28,104 nucleotides of DNA, from positions 7,040 through 35,143 of the forward strand of contig DFXW01000031.1 in the NCBI GenBank assembly GCA_002382495.1. The letters are read 5' to 3'. The position numbers were made by a program, and so were the translations under genes. Shown in pieces: positions 8,788 to 16,859 of the stretch (the first letter of the stretch is position 1; every line of letters starts with the position of its first letter). The DNA comes from Flavobacterium sp. UBA4098 (lineage in GTDB: Bacteria > Bacteroidota > Bacteroidia > Flavobacteriales > Flavobacteriaceae). Under the pieces are notes generated by a model. The model ran no database searches, was not told the DNA's origin, and saw only the letters and a program-made list of their open reading frames with translations.

Positions 8788-8994
8788 TTATTTTTTTACC
8801 TTTTCCATTTTATCTCCTCTTTTTGCCTTTTTTTCATTATCTACCGCAACGGTGTTTTCGCCTTTTTCATATTTGGTTCCTTTAGCGCTAGCCTTGAAAG
8901 CACTATTATCTTCTTGAGGTCTTAATAAAGGAAGCTCTTGTTCACCGCGTGTAACTACTAAAAGACTAAATAAATATTCTTTTATCATCGGCAT
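8788..8994 (-). CDS. Unrecognised 68-residue ORF, possible gene remnant
   Basis: This short frame ends 17 nt before the start of the glycosidase-like gene. An in-frame TGA directly precedes its ATG, and the terminator arm is only about 38 bp further upstream, so little room remains for a promoter. The N-terminal part is mildly hydrophobic (IKEYLFSLLVV). The rest is strongly charged and Lys-rich (KGENTVAVDNEKKAKRGDK). There is no signal peptide of convincing form and no motif I recognise. It may be a small real protein, an upstream leader of the next gene, or the tail of a deleted gene. Confidence 0.25.
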   Translation of the reverse strand: MPMIKEYLFSLLVVTRGEQELPLLRPQEDNSAFKASAKGTKYEKGENTVAVDNEKKAKRGDKMEKVKK

Positions 8995-9020
8995 TCAACA
9001 AAAAAAATCAGCTATATGTT

Positions 9021-9056
9021 TTAAAAAAACCGTCTCAACTATTATTGAGACGGTTT
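9021..9056 (-). terminator. Strong rho-independent terminator of the SusCD operon
   Basis: A perfect 12-bp stem has arms AAACCGTCTCAA at 9027-9038 and its complement at 9045-9056 around a 6-nt loop. On the minus strand it is followed by a run of seven Ts. It lies 40 nt past the stop of the lipoprotein gene, so it closes the susC-susD-lipoprotein operon and separates it from the downstream glycosidase-like gene. Confidence 0.88.
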
Positions 9057-9095
9057 AAATTTTAAATAATACCTATAAACTTTTACAATAATTAA

Positions 9096-9827
9096 TTATT
9101 TTACAACTATAATAACAGAATCGGTATTTCTTTTATAATTATATTCACTAGCTGATGAAGTTCTGTCATCAATATAACCTGAACCTGAGTAATCTTTATT
9201 GGATAGTTTAGTGCCCAATAAAGTAACTACATAGGTTCCAGCTGTATCAAATTTATAGGAATAAGATAAATTATATCTATTGAGAGCCACACCGGTAGCA
9301 AATCCTCCAACAGGAGTTAATAATATACTTTTATTTGTAAAATAAGTGACCACAAGGATACCACAATCAGTATACGTCTTGAGTGTTGGCATTAATTCTC
9401 TTATACGATTTGCAGCAGTATCTTTATAAAAAGATTTGTCTACTAAACTCGCTAAACCAGCAAGTATAGTAGTAGCATTAAGTGTTGCATTCGGATTTAA
9501 AACATTAAATGCATTAATTTCGGCAGTCAAAATTGGAGCCCAAGTATCTAAACTGGCTTTTGTTAGCACATACTCTTCTTGATCTACTTTTTTTCCACCA
9601 GTAATTACTAAATAACTTTTGGCAAATTCGTGTCCAGTGTCTCCGGTATACACCACATAGGTTTCGGCATTACCTGTTATATTAAATGTTACTGTTTCAT
9701 TGATAGCTACTTCCGTTTTATCAGCTTCTATACTTACCCAGGTATCTAAATCCTCTTTCTCACAAGAAGTGAAAGAAAACAAAAGGGTTGAGAGCATTAA
9801 AATACATATTGAATATTTGGTTTTCAT
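9096..9827 (-). CDS. SusE-position PUL lipoprotein, putative surface glycan-binding protein
   Basis: This 243-residue protein has a lipoprotein signal peptide with lipobox FTSC, lipidated at Cys22. The Cys is followed by EKED, which fits the acidic lipoprotein export signal (K followed by two acidic residues) that sends Bacteroidota lipoproteins to the cell surface. Residues 30-65 resemble an Ig/PKD-like strand pattern (VSIEADKTEVAINETVTFNITG). The C-terminal part again looks like beta-sandwich (YKFDTAGTYVVTLLGT). The middle holds a helical segment. It lies 19 nt after susD, the usual position of SusE-like surface glycan-binding proteins, and it is the last gene before the terminator. The sequence is not close enough to any family for me to name one; the role comes from position, lipidation and fold pattern. 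Confidence 0.7.
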   Translation of the reverse strand: MKTKYSICILMLSTLLFSFTSCEKEDLDTWVSIEADKTEVAINETVTFNITGNAETYVVYTGDTGHEFAKSYLVITGGKKVDQEEYVLTKASLDTWAPILTAEINAFNVLNPNATLNATTILAGLASLVDKSFYKDTAANRIRELMPTLKTYTDCGILVVTYFTNKSILLTPVGGFATGVALNRYNLSYSYKFDTAGTYVVTLLGTKLSNKDYSGSGYIDDRTSSASEYNYKRNTDSVIIVVK

Positions 9828-9846
9828 ACTATTGATTATTTTTTAA

Positions 9847-11562
9847 TTAATTGTATCCAGGATTATTTAGCCCGATTGAAGGATTTGCCAATCTCTCATT
9901 GTTTGGTATTGGCAATAACATATGAAAATCTTGAACTGCACCAGTTATTAAATTCCATTCCTCATTTCTTCCATTCCAATAATTAGCCCATTTAGTAGTC
10001 GTTATTGCAGGTACTTCAACTGGAGGTTTTTCTAAAATTTTAGCAGTGCATTTTGCATTTATCCCACGCAAAGTAGACTTTAAAGTTCCCCATCTAACCA
10101 AATCAAACCATCTTTTGCCTTCAGCACTCAATTCTCTAGTTCGCTCCAAGTCAATATACTCTCTAAAAGCAGCTGGAGTTGAAACTAAAGGGTTTGAAAG
10201 TGTTAAGTTGACTAAACCAGTGGATCTTTGCAGGGTCAAAGTACGAGGCAATATATCTCTGTGAACACCTCCTGTGTTAGTATTTCTGGCTCTACTTCTT
10301 AGCATGTTTAATGCATCTACAGCCGCTTGTGTTGGTCCACTAGTTTCGTTTAAAGCCTCTGCGTAAATTAACAAAACTTCTGCATATCTAAATATTGGCC
10401 AGTTGACATCATAATCACTCGTTTTTAGTGCGAAAGCAGGATCACGAACAGGATAACGTCTAAATTTTGCAGCCGATGTAGGAGGATTAGTACTAATAGC
10501 ACTTACTCTTGTGAACTTTCCAGTAGCAACATTTATTAGAATTCTCGCATTAGTCCATTGCATACGTATACTATCAGCTGTTTCATAATAATATTGATGA
10601 TAGTGACAAGCCCTTATGGAAGCTTGCGAACCACCATTGGACAAATTATCTACTCCAGAAGCATTTGAAGGAATACCCATATTAAGACCAATTGTACTTC
10701 CTACCCCTAGTCCTGGTGCTTTAAATTGTACATCAAAAATAATCTCATCATTATTTTTATTTTGCACTATAAACGCATCTGGGAAATAAAGACACAATCT
10801 ATATCTATTTGAATCTATTACCTCTTTAGAAAATTTAGCAGCCAAAGCAAAATCTGCAATGCCTTTATCTCCAGTATTATCCCTTTTAGCCATACTACCT
10901 CTTGTAAGATATATACTCGCTAATAAAGTTTTGGCTGCATCTTGAGTAGCATGTCCAGCTAAACCAGCGGTTTTTACTTTTAAATGAACCAAACCATATT
11001 CAAGATCTTTTATTATATTTTCATATATCTTAGCTACAGGAGTTCTAGGAATATTTAAATCATTCAATGAAGTCGTTTCCGCTTCTTTGTAGGGAACATC
11101 TCCAAAATATCGGATTAAGTTGAAATACAATAACGCTTTAATAAATTTAGCTTCAGCCACTAAACAGTTTCTTTCCGTAAGATCCATTTCAATAGTAGGG
11201 ATTTTAGATATCGCTTGATTAGCTTGATTTATTCCCTTATAATGATCTCTCCATATAGGCAAAACTACTTCAATATTATCGGCAGTAAAAGTATATAAAT
11301 TAAATCCCGAGCGAGGCACTTTTGAACCTGCGTAAGTTTCATCTGTAGAGAATTCCAATTGTTTTTGGCCATATACACCTTCAAGTTGCAATGCACTATA
11401 TACACCTACAATTGCAGATTTGGCATTGGCTTCTGTTTTGAAAGAATTTTGAGGGGATGCTTGAGAAACTGGAACTTCTTCTAATAAATCACTACAGGCC
11501 ACAAAACCTGAAACCAATACAACAAGATATAAATATTTGATTTTATTTTTCATTTTTTTCAT
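9847..11562 (-). CDS. susD: SusD/RagB-family nutrient-binding outer-membrane lipoprotein
   Basis: This is a 571-residue protein. The signal peptide ends in lipobox GFVAC, lipidated at Cys23. An alternative start at Met4 would not change this. After the Cys come SDLLEEVP and a SusD N-terminal pattern (KTEANAKSAIVGVYSALQ). A TPR-like helical region follows, with ALLYFNLIRYFGDVPY. The SusD C-terminal signature is clear: FREYIDLERTRELSAEGKRWFDLVRWG. SusD-like proteins sit on the cell surface, bind glycan and cap the SusC barrel. The start lies 9 nt past the susC stop, so the two are co-transcribed and the products almost certainly form a complex. The ligand cannot be read from sequence. The symbol denotes the family, not starch specificity. 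Confidence 0.96.
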   Translation of the reverse strand: MKKMKNKIKYLYLVVLVSGFVACSDLLEEVPVSQASPQNSFKTEANAKSAIVGVYSALQLEGVYGQKQLEFSTDETYAGSKVPRSGFNLYTFTADNIEVVLPIWRDHYKGINQANQAISKIPTIEMDLTERNCLVAEAKFIKALLYFNLIRYFGDVPYKEAETTSLNDLNIPRTPVAKIYENIIKDLEYGLVHLKVKTAGLAGHATQDAAKTLLASIYLTRGSMAKRDNTGDKGIADFALAAKFSKEVIDSNRYRLCLYFPDAFIVQNKNNDEIIFDVQFKAPGLGVGSTIGLNMGIPSNASGVDNLSNGGSQASIRACHYHQYYYETADSIRMQWTNARILINVATGKFTRVSAISTNPPTSAAKFRRYPVRDPAFALKTSDYDVNWPIFRYAEVLLIYAEALNETSGPTQAAVDALNMLRSRARNTNTGGVHRDILPRTLTLQRSTGLVNLTLSNPLVSTPAAFREYIDLERTRELSAEGKRWFDLVRWGTLKSTLRGINAKCTAKILEKPPVEVPAITTTKWANYWNGRNEEWNLITGAVQDFHMLLPIPNNERLANPSIGLNNPGYN

Positions 11563-11571
11563 TTTTTAGTA

Positions 11572-14500
11572 TTAAAAATTAAAGGAAAGACCCAAAGTTA
11601 CGGTAGTGTTACGTGGATAACTACCAAGATCAACTCCTCCACCAACTTTACCTGCTGTTCCTCCTATTGAATTAACTTCTGGATCAAACCAAGAATATCT
11701 AGAAAACATAAAAGGATTATTTATTCTAGCAAAAAGTCTAAATTTATTAGCATTTAAACTTTCAACAACTGATTTAGGCATGGTATAACCTAATGTAATA
11801 AAATCACACTTTAAAAATGAGCCGTCTTCAACATAAGCACTTCGAAATAAAGAAGAATAAACTCCATTTGTATTTTCACCATGAAAGGTACCTTTTGGAT
11901 TATAGGCTGCATTATAAGAATTATCAGACATTGCTTTTAATGTGTTCCAATTTCCAACATTCACCTTATCTAAATTTCCAATATTTCCATTAATTACATC
12001 GTTACCATAGGAAAAGCGTAAAAAGAAACTAAAGTCAAAATTTTTATACGTGAATTCATTATTCAATCCTCCTGTAAATTCAGGAGTTGTATTAGCGATT
12101 GGTACCTTGTCAAAACTATTAATTATACCATCTCCGTTGACGTCATAAATTTTGACTTGTCCGTTATTATTAGTATCTGGAATTCCAACACCAACTTGTT
12201 TAGGGCTATTTGCCGCTTCAGTCTGATTGTTAATAATTTGATCTTCAATGTATCCGTAATATATACCCGTTGACTGTCCGACACGAATCAATATTTCATT
12301 ATTGAATTTACTTGGAAAAATATTAGCGTCAAAATAAAATTCAGACTTATCTCCCAAATTCAGGACCTTATTTCTATTAAATGAAAAAGTAAAATCAGAT
12401 CTCCATTTAAAATCACTAGCATCAATATTGACTGAATTTATCGTTAATTCAAACCCTTTATTGCTAAAAGATCCAATATTTTTTAAAGCAGTTTCGAAAC
12501 CTGAGGACAAAGGTAATTGGACTTCCAACAATAAATCGGTTGTCTCTTTATAATAGGCTTCGGCAGTAATGGTCAATCGATTTTTGAAAAAACCTAAATC
12601 AACACCTAAATTGTATTGCGCAGTAGTTTCCCATTTTAAATCAGGATTAGACACATTGCTAGGGACTTTTCCAGAATAAAACACATCATTAAAAACATAA
12701 TTTCCGGGTTTTAATAAACCTATGGCACTGTAGGCAGGTATTTGGTTATTACCGGTCACTCCATAAGAGGCTCTCAACTTGAAGTTGTCAAAAACATTTA
12801 ATTTTTGGATAAATGGTTCCTCTGTCAATGTCCATCCCAATGCTAACGATGGAAAATAACCCCATTTATTCTCTTTACCAAATTTTGATGAACCATCCGC
12901 TCTAATGGAAGCAGTTAACAAGTATTTATTGTTAAAACCATACGATACTCTGCCTAAAAAAGACGCTAAAGTTTCTTCTGCGATGTTATTTTCAGGAAAA
13001 CTTGGCAAAATTGCACTTGATAAATCATTAAAACCATTCGTTTGATCACTAAAACCAGTTGCCCCAGCGGTGAATATACTTTTTCGATTATCTGAAAATT
13101 CTCCAACAGCAGTAGCATTAATATTGTGCTTATCAAATACTTTCTTATAATTGAATCGAGTTTCAAATACTTGATTTAAAGTTTCAATTTTTTCAAATTC
13201 CGCTATTCCATTTTCCTTAAATCCTTGCAATACAGTTGAAGGCAAAAATACTTGGTTATTGATAAACCCGCGATTAAATCCATAACTAGTATAAAAAGTC
13301 AAATTATCGGCTACTTTTGTTTCATAAAAAATGTTTCCGATGATCCTTGTACTTTCAGTTTCATTATCCACTTCTTTAAGGTACGTAACAACATTTTCAT
13401 TATCACCAGAGTTGGTATCTGGATCAATGTCTATATCTCCGAGTTGAAAATCAATAGGCTGAAAGGGATTGGTCGAAAAAGCCTTTTTAAAAATACCATC
13501 GGCATTTTTTTCAAGACTTCTTCCAATATTTTTGGTAAATGCTAATTTAATATTTGTTCCAATTCTGGTATTGTTTCCAATTGATTGAACTATATTCGAA
13601 TTTAAATTATATCGTTTAAAATTACTCTCAATAACTACACCTTCTTGATCTAAAAAATTTCCTGAAATTTGATAATTTAATCCCTCTTTACTTCCACCAC
13701 CCATACTAAGATCCATCCTCCTTGTCATTGCGACCTGTGTAGCTTCTCTAGGCCAATCAACCCATTTTGCATTAGCGTCTTTTTGTTCTTGCCATTTGGT
13801 ATTTAAATTAAGATCGGTTCCGTTTAAATAATTAACATTATCCTGAACTATACGAGATTCCATGTACTCTGAACCATTAAGAACCCTTGGAAATCTAGTA
13901 GCAACTGATACTCCTGAACTTAGAGTAACACTAATATCTGTCTTACCTTCCTTCCCTAGTTTTGTTGTAATAATAATAACTCCATTAGACCCCCTAGCAC
14001 CATATATTGCTGTGGCTGAAGCATCTTTTAATACTTCAATAGACTTGATTTGACCTGGATCTATATCAGACAATGGATTAGACGAAGCATTTTCATCGGG
14101 AATAATTGGAAAACCATCAATAACATATAAAGGTTGATTACCGCTAGTCAACGAACTCCCGCCACGAATGATTGCCTTTACACCAGAACCTAATCCATTA
14201 TCATTTTGTGTTATTTGCAAACCAGCAACACGACCTGATAAAGCCGTTTGAAGATCTACTGGATCTCCTTTTTCAATACTAGTAGCTCTAACAGAAGAAA
14301 TAGCACCTGTAAGATCCTTTTTCTTGGCCGTTCCATAACCAATTACGACAACATCGTCTAATACAACACTCAATTCTGCTAGCGTAATTTTAAGAAATTT
14401 ATCTTGAATCTTGACTTCTTTATCAGTAAATCCAATACTTGAAACGATTAAAACTTCATTAATTTTTGCTTTGATTTTGAAACCACCGTCAAAATCAGTG

Positions 14501-14649
14501 ACTACGATGTTTTTCGTTCCTTTTATAATAACATTAGCCCCAGGAACTGGTATGCCTTTGTTATCTTTAACTATTCCTTCTATCAAAGTCTGGGCAGACA
14601 TTGACATTGAAATTGTAAAAAAAAGAATTGATAATAATTTAAATTTCAT
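11572..14649 (-). CDS. susC: SusC/RagA-family TonB-dependent outer-membrane transporter
   Basis: This 1025-residue protein has a signal peptide ending near SMSAQ. A carboxypeptidase-D regulatory-like domain follows at about residues 22-98 (GIVKDNKGIPVPGANVIIKG). Next is a TonB-box region (DDVVVIGYGTAKKKDLTGAI), the plug domain (GRVAGLQI, IRGGSSL, LYVIDGFP, ATAIYGARGSNGVI) and a 22-strand barrel ending in the aromatic sequence TTVTLGLSFNF. A calcium-loop-like DVNGDGIINSFDK lies near residues 834-848, as in many SusC proteins. It imports the oligosaccharide delivered by SusD, driven by TonB-ExbBD. It is the first gene of the susC-susD-lipoprotein operon, with a TAnnTTTG element about 85 nt upstream of the start. 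Length and all landmarks are normal. Confidence 0.97.
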   Translation of the reverse strand: MKFKLLSILFFTISMSMSAQTLIEGIVKDNKGIPVPGANVIIKGTKNIVVTDFDGGFKIKAKINEVLIVSSIGFTDKEVKIQDKFLKITLAELSVVLDDVVVIGYGTAKKKDLTGAISSVRATSIEKGDPVDLQTALSGRVAGLQITQNDNGLGSGVKAIIRGGSSLTSGNQPLYVIDGFPIIPDENASSNPLSDIDPGQIKSIEVLKDASATAIYGARGSNGVIIITTKLGKEGKTDISVTLSSGVSVATRFPRVLNGSEYMESRIVQDNVNYLNGTDLNLNTKWQEQKDANAKWVDWPREATQVAMTRRMDLSMGGGSKEGLNYQISGNFLDQEGVVIESNFKRYNLNSNIVQSIGNNTRIGTNIKLAFTKNIGRSLEKNADGIFKKAFSTNPFQPIDFQLGDIDIDPDTNSGDNENVVTYLKEVDNETESTRIIGNIFYETKVADNLTFYTSYGFNRGFINNQVFLPSTVLQGFKENGIAEFEKIETLNQVFETRFNYKKVFDKHNINATAVGEFSDNRKSIFTAGATGFSDQTNGFNDLSSAILPSFPENNIAEETLASFLGRVSYGFNNKYLLTASIRADGSSKFGKENKWGYFPSLALGWTLTEEPFIQKLNVFDNFKLRASYGVTGNNQIPAYSAIGLLKPGNYVFNDVFYSGKVPSNVSNPDLKWETTAQYNLGVDLGFFKNRLTITAEAYYKETTDLLLEVQLPLSSGFETALKNIGSFSNKGFELTINSVNIDASDFKWRSDFTFSFNRNKVLNLGDKSEFYFDANIFPSKFNNEILIRVGQSTGIYYGYIEDQIINNQTEAANSPKQVGVGIPDTNNNGQVKIYDVNGDGIINSFDKVPIANTTPEFTGGLNNEFTYKNFDFSFFLRFSYGNDVINGNIGNLDKVNVGNWNTLKAMSDNSYNAAYNPKGTFHGENTNGVYSSLFRSAYVEDGSFLKCDFITLGYTMPKSVVESLNANKFRLFARINNPFMFSRYSWFDPEVNSIGGTAGKVGGGVDLGSYPRNTTVTLGLSFNF

Positions 14650-14732
14650 AGATTTTGGTTTATTATGGTTAGTAATTAATAGTTATAATAATTGTAATGA
14701 AATAATTTGAAAATTTAATCTTTCCTACTATA

Positions 14733-14740
14733 CAAAAGTA
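14733..14740 (-). promoter_or_regulatory. Candidate -7 promoter element upstream of susC
   Basis: On the minus strand the sequence is TACTTTTG, an exact match to the Bacteroidota -7 consensus TAnnTTTG, 84 nt before the susC ATG. I did not find a TTG box at the usual 17-23 nt upstream. That would fit a promoter that depends on an activator such as the HTCS. Confidence 0.5.
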
Positions 14741-14779
14741 AATCTATTGATTAAGCTAGTTTATCTAAAAAGTGTCAAT

Positions 14780-14801
14780 TATAATGTTAAATTGTTTCAT
14801 T
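14780..14801. promoter_or_regulatory. Candidate HTCS-bound site upstream of susC
   Basis: TATAATGTTA at 14780-14789 and GTTTCATT at 14794-14801 lie 40-60 bp upstream of the susC -7 element. The same two motifs recur in the divergent intergenic region at 16602-16859. Activator sites for SusCD operons commonly lie at this distance. The assignment is inferred from motif sharing only. Confidence 0.35.
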
Positions 14802-14888
14802 GTAATTAAATAATTAATACTACATCATTTTATATGACTTTAAAATGTTGCTTTCTTGATTGCCAAATGAGATTATTCATTTTCATTT

Positions 14889-15202
14889 TTATTTTTTCTT
14901 ATTATTTTTATTTTTTGGTTCAGGGTGTATTTCTGGATTACTATTTATCTCTTTGTTTTCTAAAAACCATTGATCATACAAACCAACTAACTCCTTGAAT
15001 TTATAAGGATTAACAAATAATCCATTATATTGTGCATATACTCCAGTTAACAAACAAGAACGTGAAGGAAAATGCTTTGAGGAATTGTACATCTGCCCTT
15101 GAGTGGGTAATTTTCTGTTATTCTTTAAAAATTTGTGAAAAATAATGGATGAAAAGAAACAAAAAAGTACTGCAAAAAATAGGATTGAATAGGTAGTTTC
15201 AT
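14889..15202 (-). pseudogene. Decayed sulfatase remnant (frameshift and internal deletions)
   Basis: An open frame at 14889-15092 encodes 67 residues including PSRSCLLTGVYAQYNG. This matches the sulfatase signature C-x-P-S-R-x-x-L-L-T-G except that His replaces the formylglycine Cys. Soon after comes YKFKELVGLYDQWFLENKE, which resembles the C-terminal helix of many sulfatases, so several hundred residues are missing between. Upstream, an ATG at 15200-15202, 13 nt after the preceding gene's stop, starts with MK. One added A in the following A run would restore MKTTYSILFFAVLFCFFSSI, a classic signal peptide, in the frame of the sulfatase motif. The segment between signal peptide and motif also lacks the usual metal-binding Asp-Asp. 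It cannot be an active sulfatase. Identity as a sulfatase rests on about 9 core residues plus the tail. Confidence 0.55.
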
Positions 15203-15215
15203 TTTTAGAATTGTT

Positions 15216-16601
15216 TTATTTTTTTCCATTTAATTGAACAAGATTTGCTCTCAAACAAACATTCATATAAGCAGCAGAGGTCCAAAGTTGAGATCCTGAA
15301 CCCGAAATTAATCCTGAAGGCAATGACACTTTTTCGTGAAATGAACCAAATCCACCCCACTCTTTATCTCTTTTTTCAGACAACTTTGTTCCCATAGTTC
15401 GAGCAAGTAAAGCAGCATTGTATCCTGTATAATCTTTACCATCGGCAATTTCTTTGGCCTGTAAGAAAAAAGTATCGCAAAATGGCCAAGCAGCAGCGTT
15501 GTGATCTCCCTTACCATCTCCTAAATAAGGATAAATTAAAGGAGTCCCATATTGATTTGACGGATAATTATCTATCGCTTTTTTGGCATCTTTCCCTTTT
15601 ACAATTCCAAAAAGCACGGCAAATGCAGTCCCTAGATTGTGTTGATTTGGCATTACTTTTCCATTTCTATCTTTAAAATAAGTAAAAGTGCCATCTGGTA
15701 ATCGTAATTCCTTTAAAATCGCTTTTTTTAGCGCCTCGGCTTTAGTATTCCAGGCTTTTGATTCTTGTGGTAAATTACATTTACTAGCTGCATTAGCCAG
15801 CGAAAGCAATGCTTTATAGTACAAGCAATTGGTAGAGGTGCTTTTCAACAAAACACAATCAGCTTGAGAATACCCCTTCGGGTACGCTTCAGATTGAATG
15901 TCCTGAAAAGTGGGTTGACACTTATACAAACCATCTGTTTTGTCAAACCAAGGACCATAAAGGGTGTCAAAATTACTTTTCCCATTGGTGTAAAACCAAT
16001 TCCAATCAGCTACTTCAGGATGACTTTTAAACAAATCATCTACCGCCCAGATCCAAACCACATCATCAGTACGACGGGTGATACTATTGCTTTTGAATTT
16101 AGTCATTATTTGCAATTTATCATCTGTAATTGCTTCCCAAGGAGCATCGATTTCTTTTATCACTTCTTTGGTCGAAACTTTATATCCCATTTTAGCTACC
16201 ACCTCTCTTGTTACTCTCAGAGATTTCATCATTTCCTGAGGGTAAATGACATTGAGTCCCAAGATTCCTGCAAACGAAATATCCCGAACATAAACGCGGT
16301 CAGTATAACGTCGTCCGGCAGTAAAATAGGTGCCATAATCGTTTGTAATTAAATTGAGTTCTACATCGTGAAGTGCAATGTTCCACATTTTTTTTGTGAT
16401 TGGGGTTGCCTCTGATTTTAAAGTAAAAGTGTTTTTTGGAGTAACATTAGGAAGATCGTCAGTGTCAAATTGACCTAAACCATCCTCCAGAGAATTAGCC
16501 TTCAAAATCAAAGGTTTTTTTTCATACAAGAATTTTTGACTATATAGAGAAGAGGTAATCATCAAACCACCAAGCATGAATAAAAAGGTATAATTTTTCA
16601 T
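15216..16601 (-). CDS. Secreted six-hairpin glycosidase-like protein, family unassigned
   Basis: This is a 461-residue protein with a signal peptide (FLFMLGGLMITSSLYSQ, cleavage near residue 22). The sequence has the alternating helix pattern and motifs of (alpha/alpha)6-barrel glycosidases. Examples are GRRYTDRVYVRDISFAG (about 96-112), RRTDDVVWIWAVDDLF (176-191), a DGLYKCQPTFQDI segment (223-235), STSTNCLYYKALLSLA (254-269) and GDHNAAAWPFCDTFF (365-379). The loose resemblance is to trehalase/GH63/GH15-like enzymes, but I cannot choose a family. Acidic candidates for catalysis are in the RDI, RRTDD and FQDI segments. It is divergently transcribed from the alpha-galactosidase-like lipoprotein gene, and the sulfatase remnant follows it after 13 nt. 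The context supports glycan processing in the periplasm or outside the cell. Confidence 0.68.
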   Translation of the reverse strand: MKNYTFLFMLGGLMITSSLYSQKFLYEKKPLILKANSLEDGLGQFDTDDLPNVTPKNTFTLKSEATPITKKMWNIALHDVELNLITNDYGTYFTAGRRYTDRVYVRDISFAGILGLNVIYPQEMMKSLRVTREVVAKMGYKVSTKEVIKEIDAPWEAITDDKLQIMTKFKSNSITRRTDDVVWIWAVDDLFKSHPEVADWNWFYTNGKSNFDTLYGPWFDKTDGLYKCQPTFQDIQSEAYPKGYSQADCVLLKSTSTNCLYYKALLSLANAASKCNLPQESKAWNTKAEALKKAILKELRLPDGTFTYFKDRNGKVMPNQHNLGTAFAVLFGIVKGKDAKKAIDNYPSNQYGTPLIYPYLGDGKGDHNAAAWPFCDTFFLQAKEIADGKDYTGYNAALLARTMGTKLSEKRDKEWGGFGSFHEKVSLPSGLISGSGSQLWTSAAYMNVCLRANLVQLNGKK

Positions 16602-16663
16602 ATTACATATTTAAACTAAAAAACAAATAAACATAATTAAACCAAATTACAATCATTCAAAAC

Positions 16664-16829
16664 GTTTCATTTATTCAGCTATTTTGTTTCAACAGAGCCA
16701 TACACTTTATACAGATTGACCAATGTATAATGTTATTTAAGGTAAACAGAGTAGCTAATAAAACAATTTGTACATAAATGACACAAAAACAATACTTATT
16801 TGAAACATTATGAATGAGTACGTTTCAAT
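16664..16829. promoter_or_regulatory. Cluster of GTTTCA motifs in the divergent intergenic region
   Basis: GTTTCA occurs at 16664-16669, 16686-16691 and 16822-16827, and inverted (TGAAAC) at 16801-16806. The last two form an inverted pair spanning 27 bp just before the plus-strand lipoprotein gene. Given the base composition, roughly 0.2 copies would be expected on both strands of this 258-bp gap. TATAATGTTA, also present upstream of susC, lies at 16726-16735. These are candidate binding sites for the HTCS encoded at 18982-23091. Confidence 0.4.
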
Positions 16830-16859
16830 ATTACTCACGATTTTTGAAAAAAATACATT

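Noticed and set aside
16700..16859. Promoter for the alpha-galactosidase-like gene
   Set aside because: The only near matches to TAnnTTTG (for example GATTTTTG about 15 nt before the ATG) have a mismatch and leave almost no leader; not reported as a feature.
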